Source: Halomonas aestuarii
GTDB taxonomy: Bacteria > Pseudomonadota > Gammaproteobacteria > Pseudomonadales > Halomonadaceae
Direction of reading: 5' to 3'
NCBI RefSeq assembly: GCF_001886615.1
Contig: NZ_CP018139.1
Location: 1,550,001 to 1,614,000 of the forward strand
DNA: 64,000 bases
Under the pieces are notes generated by a model. That model was not told the DNA's origin, ran no database searches, and worked only from the letters and a program-made list of their open reading frames with translations. Below are positions 8,406 to 16,572 of this stretch, piece by piece. The position numbers and the translations under genes were made by a program. Position 1 is the first letter of the stretch, and every line of letters begins with the position of its first letter.

Positions 8406-8433
8406 GGCGACCGTCCCCCCGGGGACGGTCGCC
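8406..8433 (-). terminator. Hairpin between aapM and aapP
   Basis: Perfect 13-bp stem (GGCGACCGTCCCC paired with GGGGACGGTCGCC) with a CC centre between the aapM stop and the aapP start. There is no T-run; it is probably an mRNA-stability element or attenuator. Confidence 0.65.
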
Positions 8434-8451
8434 AGCTGCGCCTCAGCGCGT

Positions 8452-9546
8452 CTAGTGGCCGGTGTGCAGCTTGCGTTCCAGGTACTGGCTGTAACGTGAC
8501 ATGCCGAAGCAGAAGACCCAGAACATCAGCGCCACGAAGACGTAGCCCTCGATGGAGTAGCCGAGCCAGTCGGAGTCGGCCAGCGCCGCCTGGACGATCG
8601 CCAGCAGGTCGAAGAGCCCGATGATCAGCACCAGCGAGGTGTCCTTGAACAGGGCGATGAAGGTATTGACGATCCCCGGGATCATCATCTTCAGCGCCTG
8701 GGGCAGCACGATCAGGCCCATGCGCTTCCAGTAGCCCATGCCGAGCGCCGCCGCCGCCTCTTCCTGGCCCCTGGGAATCGCCTGCAGGCCGCCGCGCACC
8801 ACCTCCGCCATGTAGGCGCTCTGGAACAGCGTGATGCCGATCAGCGCCCGCACCAGCTTGTCCATGTCGACCCCGCTGGGCACGAACAGCGGCAGCATCA
8901 CCGAGGCCATGAACAGCACCGTGATCAGGGGGACGCCACGCCAGAACTCGATGAACACCACCGAGACGCTCTTGATGATCGGCATCTTCGACTGGCGCCC
9001 CAGCGCCAGCACCACCCCGATCGGCAGGGCGGCGACAATGCCCACCACGGCCAGCACCAGAGTCAGCATCAGGCCCCCCCAGCGATGGGTCGGCACCGCC
9101 GGCATGCCGAAGCTTCCCCCGTGCAGCAGGAAGAAGGCCACCACCGGGAAGACCAGCAGGGTCACCACCGCGGCCAGCTTCTTGGCCGGCAGGCGAGGGA
9201 TCGCCAGCCAGGCGATCAGGCCCGCGAACAGCACGAAGGTGAGATCGACCCGCCAGCGCAGTTCGGCGGGGTAGAAGCCGTAGATGAACTGCTCGAAGCG
9301 GGCCGAGATGAAGACCCAGCAGGCCCCGCCGGACGAGCAGGCCTCGCGGCTGGTGCCGATCCAGTCGGCATCGAGGAAGGCCCACTGGATCAGCGGGGCG
9401 AGCCCGGTGATCAGCGCCCAGAGCACCAGCAGCGTGATCACGCTGTTGATCGGGCCCTGGAAGAGATTGGCCCGCAGCCAGGCGATGGGTCCCAGGCTGT
9501 GCTTGGGCGCCGAGCGTGCGGCCACAGGTGTCTTGTTGACTGTCAT
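8452..9546 (-). CDS. aapM: General L-amino acid ABC transporter permease AapM
   Basis: Product of 364 residues from ATG 9546; a GTG three codons upstream (9555) abuts the aapQ stop and is an alternative. It has several membrane helices and the EAA-type loop in the C-terminal half (RGGLQAIPRGQEEAAAALGMG) that contacts the ATPase. Length and the N-terminal extra region match AapM rather than the short GlnP-type permeases. It forms the membrane channel with AapQ for broad-specificity amino acid uptake. Confidence 0.93.
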   Translation of the reverse strand: MTVNKTPVAARSAPKHSLGPIAWLRANLFQGPINSVITLLVLWALITGLAPLIQWAFLDADWIGTSREACSSGGACWVFISARFEQFIYGFYPAELRWRVDLTFVLFAGLIAWLAIPRLPAKKLAAVVTLLVFPVVAFFLLHGGSFGMPAVPTHRWGGLMLTLVLAVVGIVAALPIGVVLALGRQSKMPIIKSVSVVFIEFWRGVPLITVLFMASVMLPLFVPSGVDMDKLVRALIGITLFQSAYMAEVVRGGLQAIPRGQEEAAAALGMGYWKRMGLIVLPQALKMMIPGIVNTFIALFKDTSLVLIIGLFDLLAIVQAALADSDWLGYSIEGYVFVALMFWVFCFGMSRYSQYLERKLHTGH

Positions 9547-9555
9547 CTTGGTCAC

Positions 9556-10746
9556 CTATCGCTCCACGAGCGCCATGCGCGCGTTGAACCAGTTCATGAA
9601 CATCGACACCAGCAGGCTCAGGGTCAGGTAGACCGCCATGGTCATCATGATCACCTCGATGGCCTGGCCGGTCTGGTTGAGCGTGGTGCCGGCGAAGACG
9701 GACACCAGGTCCGGATAGCCGATGGCGGTCGCCAGGGACGAGTTCTTGATCAGGTTGAGGTACTGGCTGGTGAGGGGCGGGATGATCACCCGCATCGCCT
9801 GGGGAATCACCACCAGTCGCAGCGTCATGCCGCCGGAGAGCGACAGCGCCCGGGCGGCCTCGGTCTGGCCATGGGAGACCGCCTGGATGCCCGAGCGCAC
9901 GATCTCGGCGATGAAGGCGCCGGTATAGATCGACAGCGCCAGCCACAGGGCCAGCAGCTCCGGCAGCACGGTGATGCCACCCGAGAAGTTGAAGCCGGTG
10001 AGCTTCGGAACATCCCAGGTCAGCGGCATGCCGCTTCCGACGAACACCAGGGCGGGCAGGCCGATGATCAGCCCGAGGCTGATCCAGCCGGCCGGCAGCC
10101 GGACCCCGGTGGCCTCATGGCGGCGGCGGTTGAAGCGCACCAGCACGATGGAGGCGACCACCGCCACGGCCAGCGCCACCAGCGTCCAGCCGAAGCCCGG
10201 CCCCCCCACCGGGTCGGGCACCACCAGGCCGCGCACGTTGAGGAACGCGACCTCGCCGATGCTCATGCTCTGGCGCGGCGAGGGCAGCGAACGCAGCACC
10301 GCGAAGTACCAGAAGAAGATCTGCAGCAGCAGCGGGATGTTGCGAAAGATCTCGACGTAGGCGGAGGCCAGGCGGGAGAGCAGCCAGTTGGGCGAGAGTC
10401 GCGCGATGCCCATCAAAAAGCCGAGCACCGTGGCCAGCATGATGCCGAGTGCCGAGACCAGCAGGGTGTTGAGCAGCCCGACCAGGAAGGTGCGCCCGTA
10501 GGTGCTCTGGGGCGTGTAGTCGATCAGGCTCTGGACGATGCCGAAGCCGGCGGTGTTGTCGAGGAAGCCGAAACCGGTGGTGATGCCTCGGGCATCCAGG
10601 TTGGTCAGGGTGTTGTTGACGATGAAGCCGATGACCGCGAACAGGCCAGCCAGCATCAGCGCCTGAAACAGCAGCGCCCGCTTCGCCGGATCACGCCAGA
10701 AGGGCGGTTTCTCCGTGCGAGGCGGGGGCGAGGAAGGCGTTGCCAT
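9556..10746 (-). CDS. aapQ: General L-amino acid ABC transporter permease AapQ
   Basis: Product of 396 residues with about eight hydrophobic segments and an EAA loop (RSGIQAVSHGQTEAARALSLS). The long periplasmic insertion between the N-terminal helices and the conserved core is typical of AapQ. It partners AapM. The gene is directly followed by aapM and preceded by aapJ, from which it is separated by a hairpin. Confidence 0.93.
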   Translation of the reverse strand: MATPSSPPPRTEKPPFWRDPAKRALLFQALMLAGLFAVIGFIVNNTLTNLDARGITTGFGFLDNTAGFGIVQSLIDYTPQSTYGRTFLVGLLNTLLVSALGIMLATVLGFLMGIARLSPNWLLSRLASAYVEIFRNIPLLLQIFFWYFAVLRSLPSPRQSMSIGEVAFLNVRGLVVPDPVGGPGFGWTLVALAVAVVASIVLVRFNRRRHEATGVRLPAGWISLGLIIGLPALVFVGSGMPLTWDVPKLTGFNFSGGITVLPELLALWLALSIYTGAFIAEIVRSGIQAVSHGQTEAARALSLSGGMTLRLVVIPQAMRVIIPPLTSQYLNLIKNSSLATAIGYPDLVSVFAGTTLNQTGQAIEVIMMTMAVYLTLSLLVSMFMNWFNARMALVER

Positions 10747-10781
10747 GGTAGGTCCTCTCCACTAGCGATGACACAACGACG

Positions 10782-10807
10782 GACCCCGCCCTCGAGGGGG
10801 CGGGGTC
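10782..10807 (-). terminator. Hairpin between aapJ and aapQ
   Basis: A perfect 10-bp stem GACCCCGCCC/GGGCGGGGTC with a TCGAGG loop, directly after the binding-protein gene. This is the usual position of a stabiliser that keeps the solute-binding-protein message in excess over the permease message. Confidence 0.65.
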
Positions 10808-10817
10808 GGTGGAGGGG

Positions 10818-11843
10818 TTAGCGGATCGGCGGAGCGTACATGATGCCACCATCGGTCCACAGGGCATTGATGCCCCGCTCGATCTCCAGCGGCGAGTCCA
10901 TGCCGACGTTGTGTTCGAAGACCTCGGCGTAGTTGCCGACCTCGCTGATGATGCTGTAGGCCCAGTCGTCCGGCAGGCCCATGGCTTCGCCGAAGTCAGC
11001 GTCCTGGCCCATGAAGCGTGCGACGCCCGGCTTGTCGGAGTTCTTCATCTCGTCGACGTTCTCGCTGGTGATGCCCATCTCCTCGGCATTGATCATCGCG
11101 AAGAGCGACCACTTGACGACGTTGAACCACTGGTCGTCACCCTGGCGGACCGCCGGGCCCAGCGGCTCCTTGGAAATCACCTGGGGCAGCACCTTGGCAC
11201 CCGACGGATCGGCGAGCTTGATGCGCAGCGCGTTGAGCTGGGAGGTGTCGGAGGTGAGGACGTCACAGCGACCGGACTCGAAGCCGCGCACCGTCTGGTC
11301 GGAGGTGTCGAAGACCACCGGCTGGAAGGTCATGTCGTGGGCCTGGAAGTAGTCGGCCAGGTTGAGCTCGGTGGTGGTGCCGGACTGCACGCAGAAGGCC
11401 GCGCCGTTCAGCTGCTTGGCGTTGTCGACGCCCAGTGACTTCTTGACCAGGAAGCCCTGGCCGTCATAGAAGCTGGTGCCGGTGAAGTTGACCCCCAGGG
11501 TGGTATCGCGGGTGGCGGTCCAGGTGGTGTTGCGTGACAGCAGGTCGACCTCGCCCGACTGCAGCGCGGTGAATCGCTCCTTGGCGTTCAGCGGCACGAA
11601 CTGGATCTTCGAGGCGTCACCGAACACCGCGGCGGCCACGCCACGACAGACGTCCACGTCGAGGCCTTCCCAGTTGCCTTGGTCATCGGGGGTGGAGAAG
11701 CCCGGCAGGCCGGTGCTCACGCCACAGACCACCTGACCGCGCTCCTTGACCTCGTCCAGGGTGGCCGCCGAGGCGGAGGCGGCCACACCCAGTGTCAGGG
11801 TGGCGAGGGACAGCGTCATCAGCATCTTGTTGTTGTTGCGCAT
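10818..11843 (-). CDS. aapJ: General L-amino acid ABC transporter substrate-binding protein AapJ
   Basis: Product of 341 residues with a classical signal peptide (residues 1-26, ending ASASA-A). The mature part is a family 3 solute-binding protein: TLDEVKERGQVVCGVS, FSTPDDQGNWEGLDVDVCRGVAAA, RFTALQSGEVDLLSRNTTWT and a C-terminal PLEIERGINALW block characteristic of AapJ. It captures amino acids in the periplasm for AapQMP. It is the first gene of the operon; its upstream 130 bases are AT-richer than the surroundings and probably hold the promoter, but no operator was recognised. Confidence 0.95.
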   Translation of the reverse strand: MRNNNKMLMTLSLATLTLGVAASASAATLDEVKERGQVVCGVSTGLPGFSTPDDQGNWEGLDVDVCRGVAAAVFGDASKIQFVPLNAKERFTALQSGEVDLLSRNTTWTATRDTTLGVNFTGTSFYDGQGFLVKKSLGVDNAKQLNGAAFCVQSGTTTELNLADYFQAHDMTFQPVVFDTSDQTVRGFESGRCDVLTSDTSQLNALRIKLADPSGAKVLPQVISKEPLGPAVRQGDDQWFNVVKWSLFAMINAEEMGITSENVDEMKNSDKPGVARFMGQDADFGEAMGLPDDWAYSIISEVGNYAEVFEHNVGMDSPLEIERGINALWTDGGIMYAPPIR

Positions 11844-11981
11844 GGGGTCAGATACTCCGGTAGAGAATAAAGTGATAGCGATGGGACATGAAATCGCAGA
11901 ACTTCACCCTACCAAAGCCGCATACCACAAAATTAACGCTGAATTAACGTCGCCGTACGCCCCTGGACTGGACAGGCCGCC

Positions 11982-12302
11982 TCATGACGGGTCGGTGATG
12001 TCCTCGATCCAGGTGAGCGCCGCCACGCCGCTGGGCAGGCCCAGGGTAGGAATGGCCAGCATGGCCACCTGCTTGAGGGCCTCACCGGATTCGCCCTCCT
12101 CCAGGCCGCGACGCACATGGGAGTGCACCGCCCCCTCCGAGCGGGCGCCCACGGCCAGGGCCAGCTTGACCAGGCGTCGGGTCCGCGCGTCCAGGGGGCC
12201 GCTCTCGGCACAGGCCTTGCCCAGCGCCGCATAGGCCTCCCAGACCTCGGGATAGTCGTCCGCCACCTGTCCGGCACCGGAGGGAAGTTCCTGATTTGAC
12301 AT
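11982..12302 (-). CDS. Carboxymuconolactone decarboxylase (CMD)-family protein
   Basis: Product of 106 residues from ATG 12302 with AGAAGGA eight bases upstream. The RTRRLVKLALAVGARSEGAVHSHVRRGLEEGES pattern (split here between residues 41 and 73) is the CMD/AhpD-like fold core. The usual AhpD redox pair CxxC is replaced by EGAVHSH, leaving the histidine but no cysteine there, so a thiol-peroxidase role is unlikely. Function unknown. It stands alone between aapJ and the SirB-like gene. Confidence 0.75.
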   Translation of the reverse strand: MSNQELPSGAGQVADDYPEVWEAYAALGKACAESGPLDARTRRLVKLALAVGARSEGAVHSHVRRGLEEGESGEALKQVAMLAIPTLGLPSGVAALTWIEDITDPS

Positions 12303-12409
12303 GAGATCGTCCTTCTGAAGATGAGTGGCCGAGTCAGTATAGGACAGCGGCCTCGGCCGTTGCCGCGCCCCCGCCCCACGATCGACGAGGGGCCAGCCCC
12401 ACCGGGAGA

Positions 12410-12796
12410 CTAGGCCCACCAGGAGAGCGGGCTGTGATGGATGGCCGCCCCGACCATGTAGGCGAACACCGCCACCGCGGCCAGCGCCGCCGTGCCGCGC
12501 ACCGCCGGGGTTCGGCCACGCTTGATCGCCACCGTCCCGAGGACGATGTAGCCCAGCAGCGCGATCAGCTTGGCCGCGAGCCAGGGGTGCTGGTGGGGCC
12601 ACAGCGACAGCATCACCATCAGCGTCACGCCCAGCGCCAGCAGGGTGGTGTCGATCAGGTGCGGCAGCACCCTCACCCAGCGGGCCCGGCGGATCGGCGC
12701 CTCGCGCACCGACCACCAGGCCCGCAGCGCGAAGAGGAGCAGGCTCAGGGTGGCGGCGGTGACGTGAAGCTGCTTGATCAGGGCGTAGTGTTCCAT
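12410..12796 (-). CDS. SirB-family small membrane protein
   Basis: Product of 128 residues with four hydrophobic helices (about 10-27, 44-64, 74-90, 100-118) and the N-terminal YALIKQLHVTAATLS motif with a conserved His that is typical of SirB2/invasion-regulator-like membrane proteins. Biochemical function is not established for the family. It sits just downstream of nnrS copy 1 on the same strand (30 bases), so it probably shares that anaerobic promoter and may handle haem or electron transfer; this is inference. Confidence 0.75.
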   Translation of the reverse strand: MEHYALIKQLHVTAATLSLLLFALRAWWSVREAPIRRARWVRVLPHLIDTTLLALGVTLMVMLSLWPHQHPWLAAKLIALLGYIVLGTVAIKRGRTPAVRGTAALAAVAVFAYMVGAAIHHSPLSWWA

Positions 12797-12826
12797 GGTG
12801 CTCGGCGCCAGGGTCGGTGACCGTCC

Positions 12827-14038
12827 TCATCCATCCTTGCCATCCACGCGGGGCGACAGCAGGGGCCCCGTATAGTGGAACAGGAAGATGCCGTAGGCCA
12901 GGCACCAGAAGAGGATGCCGATGCTGTAGGTCCAGTGGCTGACCTGCGGGAAGAGCGCCAGCACCGGCGAGCGCAGCACGGCGGCGGCGAGCATCAGGCC
13001 GAGCGCCACGCCGATGCCCGGCAGGGTGCGGATGGGGCGCGCGGTGTGGCCGAGCGAGACCCGCGACATCATCGCCAGCATCATGGTCCCCATGCCGCCG
13101 ATGGTCAGGGCGTGCACGGCCAGCTCGACCCGGAACACGCCCAGCGCTGCCAGGGCCCACATCGCCAGGCCCACGGGGATGAAGGCATAGCTGCCGTGCA
13201 GGCCCCAGAGCAGCGGCTCGCGCCAGCCGTGGAGGCCACCCCAGCCGCCCAGGCGCACGGCGTTGGCCAGGGCGGCCAGCCCCATCAGGGCCGCCATCAG
13301 GACGCCGGGCAGCGTCACGCCCAGCATCACCAGCAGCTGGGCCGCCACCACGGCCATGACACTGCCCAGGGCCAGGCGCTCGAGGGCAGGACGCGGCGCC
13401 GGCCGCGGGCGCCCCAGGCCGTTGGCGGTGAACATGGCGATCACCCGGCCGCCCACCACCACCATCAGCAGGGTGACCAGCAGCACCGCCAGGTAGGCGG
13501 CCTGGCGAATCAGCGCGGCATCGCCGCGCATCACGCCCAGGTGCATGCCGAGGTTGGCGATGACCAGCAGGCCTAGGGCCGGCAGGAAGATCAGGTTACG
13601 CCAGCGCTTCGCGGCGATCACCAGCCGGGCCATGACGAACGCCACCGCCGGCAGGAACGCCAGGTCGACGAGCATCGGCAGCCAGGTCGGCAGCCCCAGC
13701 GGAAAGGCCATCGACAGGCGCCCCGCCAGCCAGACCCCGACCAGGGCCAGCAGCGGCCCGCCCTTGAGGCTGGGCAGCCCCGTCCAGTTCTGCACCGCGG
13801 TGAGCAGGAAGCCGGCCACCACCGCGGCGGCAAAGCCGAACAGCATCTCGTGCTGGTGCCAGAACATCAGCCCGCCGACGGGGCGCAGCAGGATGTCGCC
13901 GTGCCAGAAGGCCAGCCAGACGACCATCGCCACCACGCTGAACAGCGCGGCCAGCAGGAAGAAGGGACGGAAGGCCAGTCTCGCCACGGGCAGGCGCGAC
14001 AGCGGCGAGGAGGGGTCGGAAGGGAGGGAGGACGGCAT
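12827..14038 (-). CDS. nnrS: NnrS family haem-copper membrane protein (copy 1)
   Basis: Product of 403 residues from ATG 14038 (MPSSLP). The frame is open to 14116, but that extension covers the FNR-type box, so the later start is preferred. It has about twelve membrane helices with the family marks FRPFFLLAALF near the N-terminus, a conserved FWHQHEMLFGFA, the GGRVIAMFTANGL block and HALTIGGMGTMMLAMMSRVSLGHT. NnrS is a haem- and copper-containing membrane protein that relieves nitrosative stress in denitrifiers. A second, more divergent copy lies at 34686. Confidence 0.9.
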   Translation of the reverse strand: MPSSLPSDPSSPLSRLPVARLAFRPFFLLAALFSVVAMVVWLAFWHGDILLRPVGGLMFWHQHEMLFGFAAAVVAGFLLTAVQNWTGLPSLKGGPLLALVGVWLAGRLSMAFPLGLPTWLPMLVDLAFLPAVAFVMARLVIAAKRWRNLIFLPALGLLVIANLGMHLGVMRGDAALIRQAAYLAVLLVTLLMVVVGGRVIAMFTANGLGRPRPAPRPALERLALGSVMAVVAAQLLVMLGVTLPGVLMAALMGLAALANAVRLGGWGGLHGWREPLLWGLHGSYAFIPVGLAMWALAALGVFRVELAVHALTIGGMGTMMLAMMSRVSLGHTARPIRTLPGIGVALGLMLAAAVLRSPVLALFPQVSHWTYSIGILFWCLAYGIFLFHYTGPLLSPRVDGKDG

Positions 14039-14102
14039 GGCTCGATACCCGACGAAAACGCTTGGATATATCCATTGTGCGCCACGCCCGCCCCCCACTT
14101 CC

Positions 14103-14116
14103 ATGACAGGTATCAA
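14103..14116 (-). promoter_or_regulatory. FNR/ANR/DNR-type box upstream of nnrS copy 1
   Basis: On the minus strand this reads TTGAT-ACCT-GTCAT. At -41.5 it predicts a start near 14068, with CACAAT (minus strand, 14074-14079) as a fair -10. A perfect 12-base palindrome TGGATATATCCA (14063-14074) overlaps that start and could be a further operator. Confidence 0.7.
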
Positions 14117-14135
14117 GAATACTTCTTATAGCGTC

Positions 14136-15707
14136 TCAGTGGCTGGTGCCCTCCTCGTAGCGCGTCTTGTTCCAGACGTTGTACTTGCCGGAGGGCTTGC
14201 TCATGGGTATGCGCTGCTCCTCCTCGAGGGTCTCGGCGTCGTAGACGATCACCGCGCCGTCCTCCTCCCAGAGGCTCAGCAGCAGCTTCTCGCCATAACG
14301 GTCGAACTCCACGTGGGCGGCGGTCTTGCCGGGTTCAGGCGTCAGCGTCTCGACGATCTCCAGGGTGGCCTTGTCGATCACATGGACCCGGTCGCGGTGC
14401 GGGCCGAAGAAGACATCCACCCAGGCATAGGGCGAGTTGGCATGGCTGCGCATGAAGAAGCCGGGGCCGTCGGTCTCGAGGGTCTTGACCAGCGACCAGT
14501 CCTGCATGTCGATGATCGAGACCGCCGCCCTGGCGAGGTGCGGCAGCGCCATGACGCGGCGCCCCTCGTGCTCCCAGGTGATGCCCGAGCCGAGGTGCGG
14601 CATGCCCTCCAGGGGCAGGTCGGCCACCTTCTCGCCGCTGTCCAGGTCGATCACCATGCCGCCCTGGCCGCCCCGGGAGGCGCCGATCACGTGGCGGTAG
14701 TCCGGGTCGAAGAAGAAGTCGTCCAGGTAGTCCGGCACCGGTATGCGGCGCACCTGGAAGCTGGGCGTGTCGTGGGATCGCCGCGGCGCCAGCGGCGTCG
14801 CCATGTGCCCGGTGGACACCACCGGCTCGGTGGGCAGCGGCCAGGGGATCTCCCAGACCTCCTCGAGATCCTTGAGCGCGGCGATGAAGCTGCCCCGGGG
14901 CGGCGCGGCATAGATGGCGCTGACCCGGGAGCTCTCGCCCGCCTCACCCACTACGGGGTAGACCTTCATCAGGTCCAGGTTGTGGGCGTCGAAGAGCACC
15001 AGGGTATGGGGCAGGTAGTTGGCGGCCATCACGTAGCGCCCGTCGGCCGAGACGGCGATGTTGCGCATGTTGATGCCGGCGCGCACCTCGGCCACCACCT
15101 CGAGGTTGTAGAGGTCGTACTTGGTGATCCAGCCGTCCCGGGAGCCGAAGAAGACGTAGCGCCCGTCCGGGGTGTACTTGGGCCCGCCGTGCAGGGCGAA
15201 GCGGGTCTCGAAGCGGTGGATCCGCTCGAAGGTGTCGCCGTCGAGCAGGCTGGCGTGATGGTCGCCGGTCTCCACCACGATGAAGAGGTTGAGCGGGTCG
15301 GCATCGAAGCGCGGCGCGTCGGGCAGGCTGCCGTCGGGATGCGGGACGACCTGGCTCGCCAGGATGTCCGCCTTGTCCCATCGCGGCTCGACCGCCGGAG
15401 GGCGGTAGATCCACTCGGCCAGGGAGGCGATCGCCGCGTCGTCGAGGACCTCGCCGAAGGCCGGCATCTGGCTGGCCGCCCGACCGTCGCGGATCACCGC
15501 CTCGGCCGCCTCGGGCGTGAGCCGCGAGAGGTTGCCCGGCAGCAGCGCCGGGCCGATGCCGCCGAGGCGCGTCTCGCCATGGCAGGACGCGCACTGGGCC
15601 TGGTAGAGGGCACGAGTGTCGTCGGCACCGGCCGGCGCCATGACCGTGACCAGCACCGCCGCCGCCAGCGCCTGCAGGGACCGCCGAGGGGAAGTGACGC
15701 GTTTCAC
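14136..15707 (-). CDS. nirN: Cytochrome c/d1-type protein NirN (heme d1 maturation)
   Basis: Product of 523 residues: a signal peptide (about 1-28), a short cytochrome c domain with CASCH (C39-H43), then a C-terminal eight-bladed propeller like the d1 domain of NirS. NirN binds dihydro-heme d1 in the periplasm, oxidises it to heme d1 and helps hand it to NirS. It is distinguished from NirS by the shorter N-terminal region and by lower similarity to the NirS at 19879. It is the last gene of nirS-DLGHJE-N; its ATG overlaps the nirE stop (ATGA), so the two are coupled. Confidence 0.92.
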   Translation of the reverse strand: MKRVTSPRRSLQALAAAVLVTVMAPAGADDTRALYQAQCASCHGETRLGGIGPALLPGNLSRLTPEAAEAVIRDGRAASQMPAFGEVLDDAAIASLAEWIYRPPAVEPRWDKADILASQVVPHPDGSLPDAPRFDADPLNLFIVVETGDHHASLLDGDTFERIHRFETRFALHGGPKYTPDGRYVFFGSRDGWITKYDLYNLEVVAEVRAGINMRNIAVSADGRYVMAANYLPHTLVLFDAHNLDLMKVYPVVGEAGESSRVSAIYAAPPRGSFIAALKDLEEVWEIPWPLPTEPVVSTGHMATPLAPRRSHDTPSFQVRRIPVPDYLDDFFFDPDYRHVIGASRGGQGGMVIDLDSGEKVADLPLEGMPHLGSGITWEHEGRRVMALPHLARAAVSIIDMQDWSLVKTLETDGPGFFMRSHANSPYAWVDVFFGPHRDRVHVIDKATLEIVETLTPEPGKTAAHVEFDRYGEKLLLSLWEEDGAVIVYDAETLEEEQRIPMSKPSGKYNVWNKTRYEEGTSH

Positions 15708-16552
15708 AGGGCGATCCGCTCCCGCGCCAGTTCCAGGGCCTCGCCCTCGATGAAGGTGGCCTCGACCGGGGCGGGCTGGGCCAGGGTATCGGCCAGGCGC
15801 ACCACCTCGCCCACCACGATCAGCGTCGGCGGCTTCAGCCCCTCGCGGTCGATGGTCGCGACCAGCTCCCCCAGGCAGGTGGTCACCCGGCGCTGCTCGG
15901 GCGTGGTGCCGCGCTCCACCAAGGCCACGGGGTGGTCCGCGGGCAGGCCGTGGTCCTGCAGCTGCCGGCTGATCAGCTCGGCGTTGGCCAGCCCCATGTA
16001 GAAGACCGCCGTGTGGTGGGGCACCGCCAGGGAGGTCCAGTCCAGGGCGAGCTCGCCGTCGCCCTTGCAGTGGCCGGTGACGAAGGTGACGCTCTGGGCA
16101 TAGTGACGGTGGGTCAGCGGGAAGCCGCCGTAGGCGGCGCAGCCCTGGGCGGAGGTGATGCCCGGGACCACCCGGAAATGGATGCCGTGCTCGATCAGCA
16201 CCTCGGCCTCCTCGCCGCCGCGACCGAAGATGTAGGGATCGCCGCCCTTGAGCCGCACCACCCGCCGCCCCTCCCGGGCCAGGCGCACCAGCAGGGCGTT
16301 GGTCTCGTCCTGGGTCAGGGCATGGCAGCGCGCTGCCTTGCCCACGTAGAAGCGCCGGGCCCCGGGGCTCGCCAGGGCCAGGACCTCCCGGGAGACCAGG
16401 CGATCGAAGACCAGGCAGTCGGCCTGCTCGAGTAGCGACAGGGCCCGCAGGGTCAGCAGGCCCGGGTCGCCAGGCCCGGCGCCGACGATGGCCACCTCGC
16501 CGGGCGCCAGGGGGGCCTCGGCCAGGTCATAGGAAACGCGACGTGACGGCAT
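15704..16552 (-). CDS. nirE: Uroporphyrinogen-III C-methyltransferase NirE
   Basis: Product of 282 residues from ATG 16552 with GAGGAG seven bases upstream. The SAM-dependent tetrapyrrole methylase signature is complete: VGAGPGDPGLLTLRAL, VRLKGGDPYIFGRGGEE, VVPGITSA and FYMGL. It converts uroporphyrinogen III to precorrin-2, the first committed step towards siroheme and heme d1. The protein has no CysG dehydrogenase/chelatase domain, which fits a dedicated NirE. It lies in the nir operon between nirJ and nirN. Confidence 0.93.
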   Translation of the reverse strand: MPSRRVSYDLAEAPLAPGEVAIVGAGPGDPGLLTLRALSLLEQADCLVFDRLVSREVLALASPGARRFYVGKAARCHALTQDETNALLVRLAREGRRVVRLKGGDPYIFGRGGEEAEVLIEHGIHFRVVPGITSAQGCAAYGGFPLTHRHYAQSVTFVTGHCKGDGELALDWTSLAVPHHTAVFYMGLANAELISRQLQDHGLPADHPVALVERGTTPEQRRVTTCLGELVATIDREGLKPPTLIVVGEVVRLADTLAQPAPVEATFIEGEALELARERIAL

Positions 16553-16572
16553 GGCGGAGCTCCTCGCAAGCC

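Noticed and set aside
14063..14074. Palindrome TGGATATATCCA near the nnrS copy 1 start as a named operator
   Set aside because: No second copy or known regulator match was found in the window; mentioned only in the promoter entry.
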